Origin: Acidobacteriota bacterium
GTDB lineage: Bacteria; Acidobacteriota; Thermoanaerobaculia; UBA5066; Gp7-AA6
Reading direction: 5' to 3'
Length of the DNA: 64,000 bases
Assembly (NCBI GenBank): GCA_020199905.1
Contig: JAIVJS010000011.1
Span: forward strand, 1-64,000
Positions 27,980 through 36,157 of this stretch are shown here, one piece after another. The notes beneath the pieces were generated by a model. That model did no database searches. It saw only the letters and a program-made list of their open reading frames with translations, and was not told the DNA's origin. The first letter of the stretch is position 1, and every line of letters begins with the position of its first letter. Position numbers and translations under genes: made by a program.

Positions 27980-28014
27980 AAGCCCTCAGCTGCCAGCTCT
28001 CGGCTGTCGGCTGC
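27980..28014. repeat. Heptad tandem array, C(A/G)GCTNN type
   Basis: Five 7-bp units starting 2 nt after the M23 stop codon. A 7-bp perfect hairpin (CCCGGGG/CCCCGGG, 28016-28033) follows directly. Confidence 0.8.
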
Positions 28015-28153
28015 CCCCGGGGCCCTCCCCGGGTACGTCGATGGCGGAACTTGCTTCAGAATTCGAAAACTCCGCTATTCTTAGTCGTCGGCTGTCGGAG
28101 GATCGATCGGCCAGACTTCGAGGTTGATCCCGCGGCCCTTCCGAGACTTGATC

Positions 28154-28188
28154 GCTGAAAGCTGAGAGCTGACAGCTGATAGCTACTT
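28154..28188. repeat. Heptad tandem array, GCTGANA type
   Basis: Five units in perfect 7-bp phase; the first four match GCTGANA exactly. The array ends 1 nt before the ATG of the zinc-ribbon gene and occupies the position where a ribosome binding site would be. Confidence 0.9.
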
Positions 28189-28189
28189 T

Positions 28190-28627
28190 ATGAACGATCG
28201 CAAATACGGCCATCGCGGCTACATGGAGTCCGACCGCGGTGAGTCGGGTCCGCGGCGCCCGTCGGGACCCCGGCCCGACCGTCCCGAGGGACCTCGAGGC
28301 CGCGGGGCGGACCAGAACAAGCCTTTCGTCTTCGCCTGCCGCGCCTGCGGCGAGAAGCACCGGGACGTCACCGGCCTGCGTCCCGACACGACGTGCGCCC
28401 GGTGCGGGGCCGACCTGCACGCCTGCGCCCAGTGCTCGAACTTCGACACGGGCGCGCGCTGGGAGTGCGCCCGGTGGAAGGAGATTCCGGCGCGCGTGCC
28501 TTCGAAGAAGCTCCGCAACGAGTGCCCTCTCTTCTCACCGACTCGCTCCTTCGACCTGACCGGCACGCGGGCCGCGGAGACGCCCGACACGTCCCGCGCG
28601 GCGTTCGACGCTCTGTTCAAGAAGTAA
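28190..28627 (+). CDS. Zinc-ribbon protein of unknown function
   Basis: A 145-residue soluble protein. The first 42 residues are a disordered Arg/Pro/Gly stretch. A zinc ribbon follows, with two CxxC pairs (ACRACGEKH and CARCGAD), then another Cys-rich block, CAQCSNFDTGARWEC, and a conserved-looking tail ARVPSKKLRNECPLFSP. In total eight or nine cysteines could bind two metals. I do not recognise a named family. There is no Shine-Dalgarno: a heptad repeat array runs to 1 nt from the ATG, so the start is tentative, though the next in-frame ATG (residue 12) also lacks one. Confidence 0.7.
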   Translation: MNDRKYGHRGYMESDRGESGPRRPSGPRPDRPEGPRGRGADQNKPFVFACRACGEKHRDVTGLRPDTTCARCGADLHACAQCSNFDTGARWECARWKEIPARVPSKKLRNECPLFSPTRSFDLTGTRAAETPDTSRAAFDALFKK

Positions 28628-28885
28628 CTCTCGAGTTTGTGAGTCCCGTCTCGCCTCCCGCAGGAGTCTTCTCCAGGCCATAGTCAGGACGCGAGGCGGC
28701 GCGGTCCTCCCCTCTCCACCCGCGACAGCGGGGGAAAGCAGGAGAGGAAGGGTGAGGGGGCGACCCGCAGCGGCTCAGTCACCAGAGGAACTGCCCCTCG
28801 ACCCAACTTCTCCCCGGGCGCGGGGAGAGGGGACGACCCGAGCGGGAACGGATCCTGCACTCGACTCAGCCTTTAAGGAGGCGCC
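28628..28885. other. Spacer with REP-like palindromes
   Basis: 258 nt without a supported gene. It holds two G/C-rich palindromic units, about 28706-28766 and 28793-28836; the second has CTCCCCG (28810-28816) facing CGGGGAG (28821-28827). Related units are at 26097 and at the right edge of the window. Confidence 0.5.
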
Positions 28886-29323
28886 ATGAAGGCACAGGAT
28901 TTGATGACGAAGGATCCCGAGACGTGCGAGGCGAGCGACACCCTGCGGGACGTCGTCGAGATCATGCGGGAAGAGGACTGCGGGCTCGTGCCCATCACGG
29001 GCGGCAACGGAGAGGCGCGGGTGATCGGCGTCGTCACGGACCGCGACGTCGCCCTCTACCTGGGCAAGGAGGACCGCAAGCCGTCCGACGTCCGGGCGGA
29101 GGACGTCATGAAGTCCGACATCGTCCGGTGCGATCCCGATACGGACGTTTCCGAGGTCACGCGGATGATGGAAAAAGCGCAGGTCCGCCGGATCCTCGTC
29201 TGCGACGGGCCGCGACTCGTCGGCGTCATCTCGACGGCGGACGTGGCGCGCGCGACCGGGAGGAGCGAGGCCGGCCGGGTCCTCGAAGGAGTTTCTCAGC
29301 CGGGACATACGCAGGGGCACTGA
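28886..29323 (+). CDS. Tandem CBS-domain protein
   Basis: A 145-residue cytoplasmic protein consisting of two CBS domains (about 1-62 and 70-128), each with the GVVTDRDVA / GVISTADVA type motif that contacts adenosyl nucleotides. Such stand-alone pairs usually sense ATP, AMP or SAM and regulate a partner. No partner domain is attached. A strong AAGGAGG precedes the ATG. Its last 33 codons overlap, on the opposite strand, the 3' end of the uracil-DNA glycosylase gene (98 bp shared). The tail after residue 130 is glycine-rich and may be non-essential. Confidence 0.88.
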   Translation: MKAQDLMTKDPETCEASDTLRDVVEIMREEDCGLVPITGGNGEARVIGVVTDRDVALYLGKEDRKPSDVRAEDVMKSDIVRCDPDTDVSEVTRMMEKAQVRRILVCDGPRLVGVISTADVARATGRSEAGRVLEGVSQPGHTQGH

Positions 29324-29978
29324 CGCCGGAATCCTCCGGCGCCGCGCTCCGCTTCGCCCGCGCGAGGACGGCCTGAAGCATGTCCTGGGTGAGCTTGCCC
29401 GTGAAGGTGTTCTGCTGGCTCGGGTGATAGGTCGCGAAGAGCCGGTAGCCGCCGATCTCAAATTCCGCGCCGTGCGCGAACCGCGGCTTCGGCCGGGGCA
29501 GCGGGATGCCGGACCGGGCGAGGGACCCGAGGGACGCGTCGAAGGCGAGGCTTCCGAGCGCGACCATGACCCGGGCGCCGGGCAGCGCGTCCCGCTCCCG
29601 GTCGAGGTATTCGCGGCAGAACGCGAACTCTTCGGGCAGCGGGCGATTGTCGGGCGGAGCGCAGCGCACCGCTGCGGTGATGAGCACTTCGGACAGCGCG
29701 AGGCCGTCTCCCGCCCGTCGGGACTCCGGCTGGTTGGCGAGCCCGACGGCGTGCAGGGCCCGAAATAGAAAATCTCCGGACGCGTCCCCGGTGAACATCC
29801 GCCCGGTCCGGTTTCCCCCGTGCGCGGCGGGGGCGAGCCCGACGAGCAGGATCCGCGGGCGCGGGTCTCCGAAGGCGGGGAGCGGGCGAGCCCAGTACGC
29901 CTCGCCACGAAAGGCGCGGCGATCGTCCTCGCTCTCGTCCGTCGCGACAGGGGGAATGGGCGTTTCGGGATCGGCCAT
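29226..29978 (-). CDS. Uracil-DNA glycosylase, family 5 (UdgB-like)
   Basis: A 250-residue DNA repair enzyme that removes uracil and other deaminated bases. Motif 1 is GLAPAAHGGNRTGRMFTGD (about 47-65), where family 5 lacks the usual catalytic Asp/Asn. The C-terminal motif is HPSQQNTFTGKLT (about 197-209). The cysteines needed for the family iron-sulfur cluster are only partly evident. Residues 215-250 form a basic tail whose codons overlap the CBS gene on the other strand. The ATG at 29978 has no Shine-Dalgarno, but TAATAT (29986-29991) stands 7 nt upstream, so a leaderless message is likely. Confidence 0.85.
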   Translation of the reverse strand: MADPETPIPPVATDESEDDRRAFRGEAYWARPLPAFGDPRPRILLVGLAPAAHGGNRTGRMFTGDASGDFLFRALHAVGLANQPESRRAGDGLALSEVLITAAVRCAPPDNRPLPEEFAFCREYLDRERDALPGARVMVALGSLAFDASLGSLARSGIPLPRPKPRFAHGAEFEIGGYRLFATYHPSQQNTFTGKLTQDMLQAVLARAKRSAAPEDSGVSAPAYVPAEKLLRGPGRPRSSRSRAPRPPSR

Positions 29979-29985
29979 GGCGCGA

Positions 29986-29991
29986 ATATTA
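29986..29991 (-). promoter_or_regulatory. Putative -10 box (TAATAT) of a leaderless transcript
   Basis: TAATAT on the minus strand, 7 nt before the glycosylase ATG, with no ribosome binding site between them. Confidence 0.5.
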
Positions 29992-30012
29992 CGGGAAGTG
30001 GCGATGGAGAAG

Positions 30013-30105
30013 GTTGAGCGTCGAGCGTTCAGCGTTGAGCGTTCAGACCGGAGCCGGGTTTCGCCTCGATTGAAGTCTCAACTCATGACCCTCAACTCTC
30101 GAATC
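30013..30105. repeat. Heptad tandem array, GTTNAGC and TCAACTC types
   Basis: Five clear units of GTTNAGC type (30013-30047), a degenerate middle, then units of TCAACTC type (about 30078-30105). It lies just beyond the stop codon of the first PKD-cupredoxin gene. Confidence 0.8.
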
Positions 30106-30119
30106 TGCACTTCTCCATT

Positions 30120-31166
30120 TCACTGCACAACCAGGGTTCCCAGCATGAACGTGTGCTGCTGCGGGTCTCCGCCGCAATCGTTGTTGGTGCAGGAGAAGGG
30201 GTGCGCTCCGCGATGAAAAGACTGGGGCGTGAAGACTTCGGTCGTGTAGTCGCGGCCGGGCGAGATCGTGTTGCCGGGGCTCGCGGAGATGCCGATGTCC
30301 GAGATTCCGGAGAAACCATGGTTGGGCAGGGTCGTGCCCGCGGGGTCGACGTTGTGAAACCGCAGCCGGTAGGCGGTGCCGACGTTGACGACCAGCGGCG
30401 GCGCGAACGGACCTCCCGGCGAGAACTCCCATGCCTTGGTGTTGATCGTGATGACCTGCACTCCCGCGGGCGGCGTCGGGGTCGGCGTCGGTGCCGGCGT
30501 CGGCGTGAAACCGGACGTATCGAACTGCCCCGACGGATGCGCGGGATCCTGCGCGTACGTCTTGACGATTCCCGTCGCGTTTTCCTTCACCGACAGGGAG
30601 AAATCCAGATCCGTCATCGTCCCGTAAAACACCCAGTAACCCTGCCCGATCCCGGAGGCGTCCACCATCTTGACGATCAGCTCGGGGTTCCCTGGATTGC
30701 CGGACAGCGTCGGCAGGCTGAAGTAGCCGTACACGTCGTTCTGACCGATCACGACGCCGGACCCGGTCGCGCCGGTGCGCTGGTCGCGCGCCGTCAGCGT
30801 GATGTCGAAGCTGTGCGCCGCGTTCAGGCGGAGGACCCCGGCGGGAGTGACGGTGATCGGCAGCGTCGCGCTTGCCGAGCCCGAGGCGTTGCCCGCGGTC
30901 AGCCGGACGGTGAACGCGCCCGCGGTGGCGAATGCGTGCGCCGGATTGCGCTCGCTGGACCTGCCGCCGTCGCCGAAGTCCCAGCTCCAGGCGGTCGGGT
31001 TGCCCGAAGACGCGTCCGCGAAGGAAACGAGAGAGCCGGCGGCCGGGCTCGGCGTGGAGGCGGTAAAGGCCGCCCCGGGAACGGCCGCGGTCAGACCCAG
31101 AACCGCGCCGAGCGCCAGGAGGCACAGCACGACGGCGCCTCCCCCGTCGAGCCGGACGCGCCGCAT
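30120..31166 (-). CDS. Secreted PKD / cupredoxin-like protein, paralogue 1 (last of three in the operon)
   Basis: A 348-residue exported protein. A signal peptide (about 1-30) leads to a PKD domain (about 35-105, with WSWDFGDGGRSSERNP), then a conserved middle domain (about 110-225, with IGQNDVYGYFSLP, IVKMVDASGIG and YWVFYGTMTD). A Pro-Thr linker follows, then a C-terminal cupredoxin-like domain (about 245-348) with LPNHGFSGI and HPFSCTNNDCGG, and a terminal His/Met region that could bind type I copper. It differs from its two neighbours by an insertion before the last ligands. Start ATG 31166 gives the signal peptide and has AAAGGG upstream. It is probably a periplasmic or surface copper protein; the function of the middle domain is unknown. 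Confidence 0.8.
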   Translation of the reverse strand: MRRVRLDGGGAVVLCLLALGAVLGLTAAVPGAAFTASTPSPAAGSLVSFADASSGNPTAWSWDFGDGGRSSERNPAHAFATAGAFTVRLTAGNASGSASATLPITVTPAGVLRLNAAHSFDITLTARDQRTGATGSGVVIGQNDVYGYFSLPTLSGNPGNPELIVKMVDASGIGQGYWVFYGTMTDLDFSLSVKENATGIVKTYAQDPAHPSGQFDTSGFTPTPAPTPTPTPPAGVQVITINTKAWEFSPGGPFAPPLVVNVGTAYRLRFHNVDPAGTTLPNHGFSGISDIGISASPGNTISPGRDYTTEVFTPQSFHRGAHPFSCTNNDCGGDPQQHTFMLGTLVVQ

Positions 31167-31297
31167 GCCCTTTGGACGACCGCCGGAGCCTTCGAGTTGA
31201 CGCCTCCTTTGGGACCGGGTTGAGAGTGGAGCCTTCGGCGTCGAGCGCCAGCCCCCGGTAACCCTCCCTGGCAACCCCTCCCCGGCCCCGGTCCCCG

Positions 31298-31332
31298 GAC
31301 TCAGGATGGAAAACTGATCACCGAAAACTCTC
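31298..31332. repeat. Heptad tandem array
   Basis: Five 7-bp units (GACTCAG, AACTGAT, AACTCTC and variants). It ends exactly at the stop codon of the second PKD-cupredoxin gene (31333). Confidence 0.75.
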
Positions 31333-32385
31333 TCATCTCACCACCTGAATGACCCCCGTCATGCCGTCGTGGCCGATTCCGCAGCCGGTGTTGCTGCAGC
31401 CGAACGGGTGGAAGCCCACCTGCGCGGCGGTCGGTGTGAACGTCCGGATCACCGCGGCGGCCTGCGGCGGGAGGTTCGTTCCGCTCAGTCCGAGAGCCGG
31501 GATCCCGCTGAAGGCGTGGTCGGCGTTGCCGCGAGCGTCGATGTCCTTGATGTGCAGCTCGTACTTCGTCCCGACTTTCGCGACGAACGCGCTGCCGCCA
31601 TTGTCGAAGTCCCATTGGAACTGTCGCGCGGTGAGAGTCACGACGATCGCGCCGGCAGGTCCGGGGGTGGGCGTCGGGGTCGGCGTGGGACTCGGAGTCG
31701 GCGGCGGATCCTCGGTGACCGGGATCGGCAGGAATCCGGAGGTGTCGAACTGGCCACAGGGCTTCCCCAGGTCTTTCGCGTATCTCTTCACGACGCCTGT
31801 CGCGTTCTCCTTGACCGAGAGCGTGTACTCGAGGTCCGTCATGCATCCGTAGAAGACCCAGTAGTTCTGGCCGATGCCCGTCGCGTCGACCATTTTGACG
31901 ATTACTTCCGGATTGCCCGCGTTGCCCGAGACCGCGGGAATGCTGAAATAGCCGTACACGTCGTTCTGCCCGATCACTTTTCCCGAGCCGGTGTTGCCCG
32001 TCCTCGGGTCGTTCGCCGTCAGGGTCAGGTCAAACGTGTGCGCCGCGTTCAAGCGCAGAACCGTGTCGGGCGTGACGGTGACGGCGAGTGTGGACGTGGC
32101 GGGGCCCGACGCGTTGCTCGCCGTCAAACGGACCGTGAACGCCCCCGGCGCCGCATACGCGTGGGTCGGGCTCTGCGCCGTGGACGTGGTGCCGTCGCCG
32201 AAGTCCCATGCCCACGACGTCGGGCCCCCCGTCGAGGTGTCGGTGAACTGCACGACCGAGTTCGCCGCCGGATTGGGGGTCGAAGCCTGAAAGGACGCGG
32301 ACGGCGCCGTGACGGCGGTGACGCCGGCGAGAATCGAGAGCCCGAAGACGGCGAACATCTTGAGAAGGCCGGAAAAAGGGGTCAT
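31333..32385 (-). CDS. Secreted PKD / cupredoxin-like protein, paralogue 2
   Basis: A 350-residue paralogue of the genes on either side. Order: signal peptide or anchor (1-28), PKD domain with WAWDFGDGTTSTAQSP, middle domain with IGQNDVYGYFSIP, IVKMVDATGIG and YWVFYGCMTD, a (P/T)-repeat linker (TPTPTPTPGP), then the C-terminal cupredoxin-like domain. There, NADHAFSGI offers a His, and FGCSNTGCGIGHDGMTG offers the Cys-His-Met set of a blue-copper site. An extra pair of cysteines (in GCMTD and KPCGQ) is absent from paralogue 3 and could form a disulphide. GAGGCG precedes ATG 32385. The copper assignment is inferred from the ligand pattern. Confidence 0.82.
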   Translation of the reverse strand: MTPFSGLLKMFAVFGLSILAGVTAVTAPSASFQASTPNPAANSVVQFTDTSTGGPTSWAWDFGDGTTSTAQSPTHAYAAPGAFTVRLTASNASGPATSTLAVTVTPDTVLRLNAAHTFDLTLTANDPRTGNTGSGKVIGQNDVYGYFSIPAVSGNAGNPEVIVKMVDATGIGQNYWVFYGCMTDLEYTLSVKENATGVVKRYAKDLGKPCGQFDTSGFLPIPVTEDPPPTPSPTPTPTPTPGPAGAIVVTLTARQFQWDFDNGGSAFVAKVGTKYELHIKDIDARGNADHAFSGIPALGLSGTNLPPQAAAVIRTFTPTAAQVGFHPFGCSNTGCGIGHDGMTGVIQVVR

Positions 32386-32471
32386 AACGCCTCGAGTTGG
32401 ACGACCGGGACGGCGCTCAGGTTCGCGCCGGATCCGGAAACCAAAAAGTTGGACACCATGGGCCGCACCGG

Positions 32472-33536
32472 TCAGTTCACGTGGAGGACGCCGACCATGC
32501 CCGAGTGGCCCGTGCCGCAATTGGGAATCGCGGAGCACGAGAAGGTATACGTTTTCCCGCGCTCGGACAGCGGCGCGGTGAACGTCACCCGGTAAGGCCG
32601 CGGCGGGCTCCCGCCGCCGTAGGGATCTCCCTCGCTTCCGGGGCTGATGTTCGAGGTGCCCGCGATTCCCAGGGCCGGAACTCCCGAGAAGCCGTGCGTC
32701 ACGTCCAGCGCAGTGAAGATGAGGGTCGCCGGCGCCCCCGCGGTCACCTCAATCGGCGACGCGGTCCCCGGCTGGAATCGGAACTGCGAGACGCCGATTT
32801 CGATCGTCTGCGGAGCCGAGCTGCCCGGCGGCGGCGTGGGCGTCGGGGTGGGGAGCGCCGCGCCCGGCGTGGGCGTCGACGCGAAGCCGGTCGTGTCGAA
32901 CTGGCCGGACGGTTTCGCGTCATTCTTCCTGTAGGTCTTGACGACGCCCGTCGCGTTCTCTTTGACGGAGAGCGTGAACTCGAGGTCCGTCATCGAACCG
33001 TAGAAGACCCAGTAGTTCTGGCCGATGCCCGTCGCGTCGACCATCTTCACGATGATCTCCGGGTTTCCCGCGTTTCCCGACAGGGACGGAAGGCTGAAGT
33101 ACCCGTAGACGTCGTTCTGGCCGATCACCTTGCCGGAGCCCGTGTTCCCCGTGCGGGGGTCTCGCGCGGTGAGCGTCAGATCGAACGGGTGCGCTCCGTT
33201 CAGGCGCAGGACGCCGGAATCGGTGACCGTGACCGCGAGCGTTGCGCTCGAAGGTCCCGACGCGTTGGACGCCGTGAGCCGCGCCGTGAAGGATCCGGGC
33301 GCCGCGTACACGTGCGACGGGTTGCGCTCGGTGGAGGTTCCGCCGTCGCCGAAATCCCACGCCCACGACGCGGGTCCGCCGGTCGACGTGTCGGTGAACA
33401 GGATGAGCGACTCGGCGGCCGGGTTTGACGTCGACGCGGTGAACGACGCGCTCGGGGCGGAGGTCGCGAAGATCCCGCCGACGGAGGCGAAAACCGAAAG
33501 GGTGAGAACGGCGAAGAGACTGGCCGTGAAATTCAT
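32472..33536 (-). CDS. Secreted PKD / cupredoxin-like protein, paralogue 3 (first in the operon)
   Basis: A 354-residue protein with the same four-part build: signal peptide (1-28), PKD domain with WAWDFGDGGTSTERNP, middle domain with IGQNDVYGYFSLP, IVKMVDATGIG and YWVFYGSMTD, then a Pro-Thr linker. The cupredoxin-like C-terminus has VTHGFSGV, TFSCSAIPNCGTGHSGMVG and a final beta strand. Cys, His and Met spacing fits a type I copper site. It is separated from paralogue 2 by 86 nt and from 1 by another spacer, all on the same strand. The three-fold tandem duplication, with strong conservation of the middle domain, implies selection on that domain as well as on the copper site. Confidence 0.82.
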   Translation of the reverse strand: MNFTASLFAVLTLSVFASVGGIFATSAPSASFTASTSNPAAESLILFTDTSTGGPASWAWDFGDGGTSTERNPSHVYAAPGSFTARLTASNASGPSSATLAVTVTDSGVLRLNGAHPFDLTLTARDPRTGNTGSGKVIGQNDVYGYFSLPSLSGNAGNPEIIVKMVDATGIGQNYWVFYGSMTDLEFTLSVKENATGVVKTYRKNDAKPSGQFDTTGFASTPTPGAALPTPTPTPPPGSSAPQTIEIGVSQFRFQPGTASPIEVTAGAPATLIFTALDVTHGFSGVPALGIAGTSNISPGSEGDPYGGGSPPRPYRVTFTAPLSERGKTYTFSCSAIPNCGTGHSGMVGVLHVN

Positions 33537-33597
33537 ACAGCCGCAGGATAGAGGCCGGATCCGCCGCAGCTCGTGACTTTAGGAGGCTCTTAAATCG

Positions 33598-33657
33598 ACT
33601 CTCAACGCTCAACGCTGAACTCTCAACGCTTAACCAACTCTTAACTCTGAACTCTGG
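33598..33657. repeat. Heptad tandem array, ACTCTCA/ACGCTNA type
   Basis: Eight 7-bp units with one 4-bp slip at 33633-33636. It fills the spacer between the PKD operon and the tyrS promoter. Confidence 0.88.
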
Positions 33658-33675
33658 CCTCTCGACCCGGCTCCG

Positions 33676-33681
33676 TATAAT
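33676..33681 (+). promoter_or_regulatory. Putative -10 box (TATAAT) for tyrS
   Basis: A consensus TATAAT, 11 nt before the GTG start. The leader would be only a few nucleotides and no Shine-Dalgarno is present. Confidence 0.6.
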
Positions 33682-33692
33682 CCCGCCCCACC

Positions 33693-34925
33693 GTGAGTAC
33701 CCTCGATTCGGGCCTGGAGCTGATCCGGCGAGGGGCCGTCGACTTGATCGACGAGAAGGACCTCGCCCGGAAGCTTTCCCGCGGTCCCGTGACGGTCAAG
33801 GTCGGCTTCGATCCGTCCGCTCCCGACATCCACCTGGGCCACACGGTCGTTTTGAGGAAGATGCGCCACTTTCAGCAGCTCGGTCACAAGGTCGTCTTCG
33901 TCATCGGCGACTTCACGGCGATGATCGGCGATCCCTCCGGAAAGAAGACGACGCGCCCGCAGCTCACCCGGGAAGAGGTCGAGGCAAACGCCGCGACCTA
34001 CACGAGCCAGGCCTTCAAGATCCTGGACGCCGCCGCGACGTCCATCGAGTTCAACAGCCGCTGGCTCTCGGCGCTCGGCGCGGAGGGGCTCGTGCGTCTC
34101 TGTTCCCGAATCACCGTGGCGAGGATCCTCGAGCGCGACGACTTTCAGAAGAGGTGGAAGAGCCAGCAGCCGATCGCGCTGCACGAGCTCCTCTACCCGC
34201 TCGCGCAGGGCTACGACTCGGTGGCGTTGAAAGCGGACGTCGAGCTCGGGGGCACCGATCAGCTCTTCAACCTGCTGGTCGGGCGGGACCTGATGCGCGA
34301 AGAGAAGCTCGAGCCGCAGGTCGTGCTGACGCTGCCTCTGCTCGTCGGCCTCGACGGGACGGAGAAGATGTCCAAATCTCTCGGGAACGCGATTGGCGTT
34401 CAGGAGCCGCCCGCCGAGATCTACGGGAAGCTGATGTCGATCGGGGATGATCTGATGTGGAGCTACTGGGAGCTGCTGACCGACGTGCCGTCCGCCGAGA
34501 TCGCCGTCATGCGCGCCGGGATGCAGTCGGGGAGCTTGAACCCGCGCGACGTGAAGGCGGCGCTGGCGCGCAATATCACCGCGCAGTTTCACGGACCGGA
34601 GGCCGCGGCCGGCGCCGAGGGCGACTTTCGCCGGGCGTTCTCGAAGGGAGAGCTTCCCGAGACGATCGAGCAGGCGACTGTCTCCGGACAGGCGCGCGAC
34701 TGGGGCGCGGCGAAGGTGCTGGTCGAGGTTCGCCTCGCGGAATCGATGAGGGAAGCGCGGCGGAAGATCGCCGAGGGCGCGCTCTCGCTCTACGGCCGCG
34801 GGGCCCCGGCGGGCGGCGGCGAGGTCGTCCGAGACCCCAACGCGAAGATCCTGTCGGACCTCGAGGACGGGGGCCGCGTGCTGCGTCTCGGCCGAAGGTT
34901 TCTCGAAGTGCGCCTCGAGGCGTAG
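33693..34925 (+). CDS. tyrS: Tyrosyl-tRNA synthetase (HLGH/KMSKS type)
   Basis: A 410-residue class I synthetase that charges tRNA-Tyr. HLGH (47-50) is the HIGH motif and KMSKS (near 225) the second signature, typical of the TyrZ-like group rather than the KFGKT group. [14 protein letters not shown] opens the ATP site. [17 protein letters not shown] is the tyrosine-recognition block, and the C-terminus (about 340-410) is an S4-type RNA-binding domain. The start is GTG 33693 because the family begins here and TATAAT lies just upstream. It is a single-gene unit between the PKD operon and the convergent iron operon. No T-box is visible. Confidence 0.95.
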   Translation: MSTLDSGLELIRRGAVDLIDEKDLARKLSRGPVTVKVGFDPSAPDIHLGHTVVLRKMRHFQQLGHKVVFVIGDFTAMIGDPSGKKTTRPQLTREEVEANAATYTSQAFKILDAAATSIEFNSRWLSALGAEGLVRLCSRITVARILERDDFQKRWKSQQPIALHELLYPLAQGYDSVALKADVELGGTDQLFNLLVGRDLMREEKLEPQVVLTLPLLVGLDGTEKMSKSLGNAIGVQEPPAEIYGKLMSIGDDLMWSYWELLTDVPSAEIAVMRAGMQSGSLNPRDVKAALARNITAQFHGPEAAAGAEGDFRRAFSKGELPETIEQATVSGQARDWGAAKVLVEVRLAESMREARRKIAEGALSLYGRGAPAGGGEVVRDPNAKILSDLEDGGRVLRLGRRFLEVRLEA

Positions 34926-34994
34926 TCGAAAGGCCCTTCCGTCTCGGGAAAGAGAGTCCGGCTCAGCGGCTCCTCGGCGCTTAGCGCAGAACGC

Positions 34995-35567
34995 TCAACG
35001 ATCTTCCGCTTCATCGGGCCCGCGCCTCGCCCCCGGACGCCCGTGGGACCCGCGCGAGCGCGCCCGGACGCGCGGCTCCGTCCGCGCGCCGTTCTTTCCG
35101 GCTTTCAGGAACAGGAGGAGCCCCACGAGCAGAAACGCGAGCATGGCCTGGAGCGTCAGGAACGACAGGAGCTTCAACCACGCGAATCGCGGATCGACGA
35201 ATCTCACGAGCCACGAGCTTCCCTCTTCGACGAGCGCCGAAAGGAAGGAGGTGGCGATCATGGCGATCTTCGCGCGCCGGGACCAGGGCGCGAAGATCAT
35301 CAGGTGCGTCAGGAGAAGAAGGACGAGAGCCATCATCGGCAGATGGCTGTGCGTCACTTCGAGCATCGCGCCCGCCGTCCGCGGAGCCCGGAAATCCGCC
35401 TCGGACCCGCGGTAGTACGCCCCGATCGAGGCCGGAGTCAGCCCGAGCCGGGACACGAACAGGACGGCGTTCGTGCACCAGAAGCCCGCCAGCAGGAGAC
35501 AGGTGAGCCCGAGGGTCCAGCGCATGAGCTCCTGAGACTGGAATCCGCCGCGCTCCATGTACTTCAT
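34995..35567 (-). CDS. Four-helix membrane protein of the iron operon
   Basis: A 190-residue inner-membrane protein with hydrophobic helices at about 16-38, 76-92, 100-120 and 133-155, and a basic, disordered tail from about residue 158. Three histidines near the second helix (H73 and H75 in VTHSHLP, H88 in LLTHLM) could ligate haem, so a b-type cytochrome role is possible but not proven. I do not recognise a named family. ATG 35567 overlaps the stop of the FMN-binding gene by 4 nt, and the upstream open frame is low-complexity. As the last gene of the fur-apbE operon it may pass electrons from the membrane to the flavoprotein. Confidence 0.72.
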   Translation of the reverse strand: MKYMERGGFQSQELMRWTLGLTCLLLAGFWCTNAVLFVSRLGLTPASIGAYYRGSEADFRAPRTAGAMLEVTHSHLPMMALVLLLLTHLMIFAPWSRRAKIAMIATSFLSALVEEGSSWLVRFVDPRFAWLKLLSFLTLQAMLAFLLVGLLLFLKAGKNGARTEPRVRARSRGSHGRPGARRGPDEAEDR

Positions 35568-36157
35568 GGCGCGGCGGAGAGAACGTGGTGGACCGCGAGA
35601 ACGCGCCGGACCGCGGCCGCGATCGCCCGGGTCGTCAGCGTCGCGCCCGAAACGTGCGCGAGGCCGCGTCCGACCGAGAGCTCGTCGTCCAGGGGTTTCT
35701 TCGAGAAGAGACGCAGCCACGACGGCCGCGGGAGATAGTCCTCGGGCTCCCCGAACGCGACGACCTCGACCTCGCCCGCCGCTCCATCGGGCGTTACGGT
35801 GACGAGAAGGGTCTCCGACGCGGTGCGGACGGGATGGGTGTCGAAGTAGGCCGTCCCCAGGAGTCCCGAAGCGCTGCGGCCCGCGTACGCGACGACGAGC
35901 GAGGACTCGACCTTCGCGCGGGCCTCCCGGCTCGCCCGCTTCCGCTGCTCGGGTGTCAGAGAGAGCGTGCGGCGCTCGATCGTCGCCGGAGACGGAAACG
36001 CGCGGGCCAGAGCCTGATCACGCGTCTCATAGACGGGCGCCGCCGCCACGGGCGCCGCGAAAAAGAGGCACAGCAGGAATCGCCGGGCCGGGCGCCGTTT
36101 GATTCTCTGCCCTTCCCCCTTCGCCGTGCGCCGTGTCGTTCCCCTCAAAACAGCCAC
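35564..36157 (-). CDS. Exported FMN-binding domain protein (flavinylation target)
   Basis: A protein of up to 197 residues. A basic start is followed by a signal peptide (about 26-40, FLLCLFFAAPVAAA) and an FMN_bind domain. Near the C-terminus is HVSGATLTTRA (168-178), the [S/T]GAT motif in which ApbE attaches FMN to the threonine, here T173. The protein should carry covalent flavin in the periplasm. The ApbE gene two positions upstream in the operon supports this. GTG 36157 overlaps the porin 3' end by 13 nt; the exact start is uncertain because no clear ribosome binding site is visible. Its stop overlaps the next ATG. Confidence 0.82.
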   Translation of the reverse strand: MAVLRGTTRRTAKGEGQRIKRRPARRFLLCLFFAAPVAAAPVYETRDQALARAFPSPATIERRTLSLTPEQRKRASREARAKVESSLVVAYAGRSASGLLGTAYFDTHPVRTASETLLVTVTPDGAAGEVEVVAFGEPEDYLPRPSWLRLFSKKPLDDELSVGRGLAHVSGATLTTRAIAAAVRRVLAVHHVLSAAP

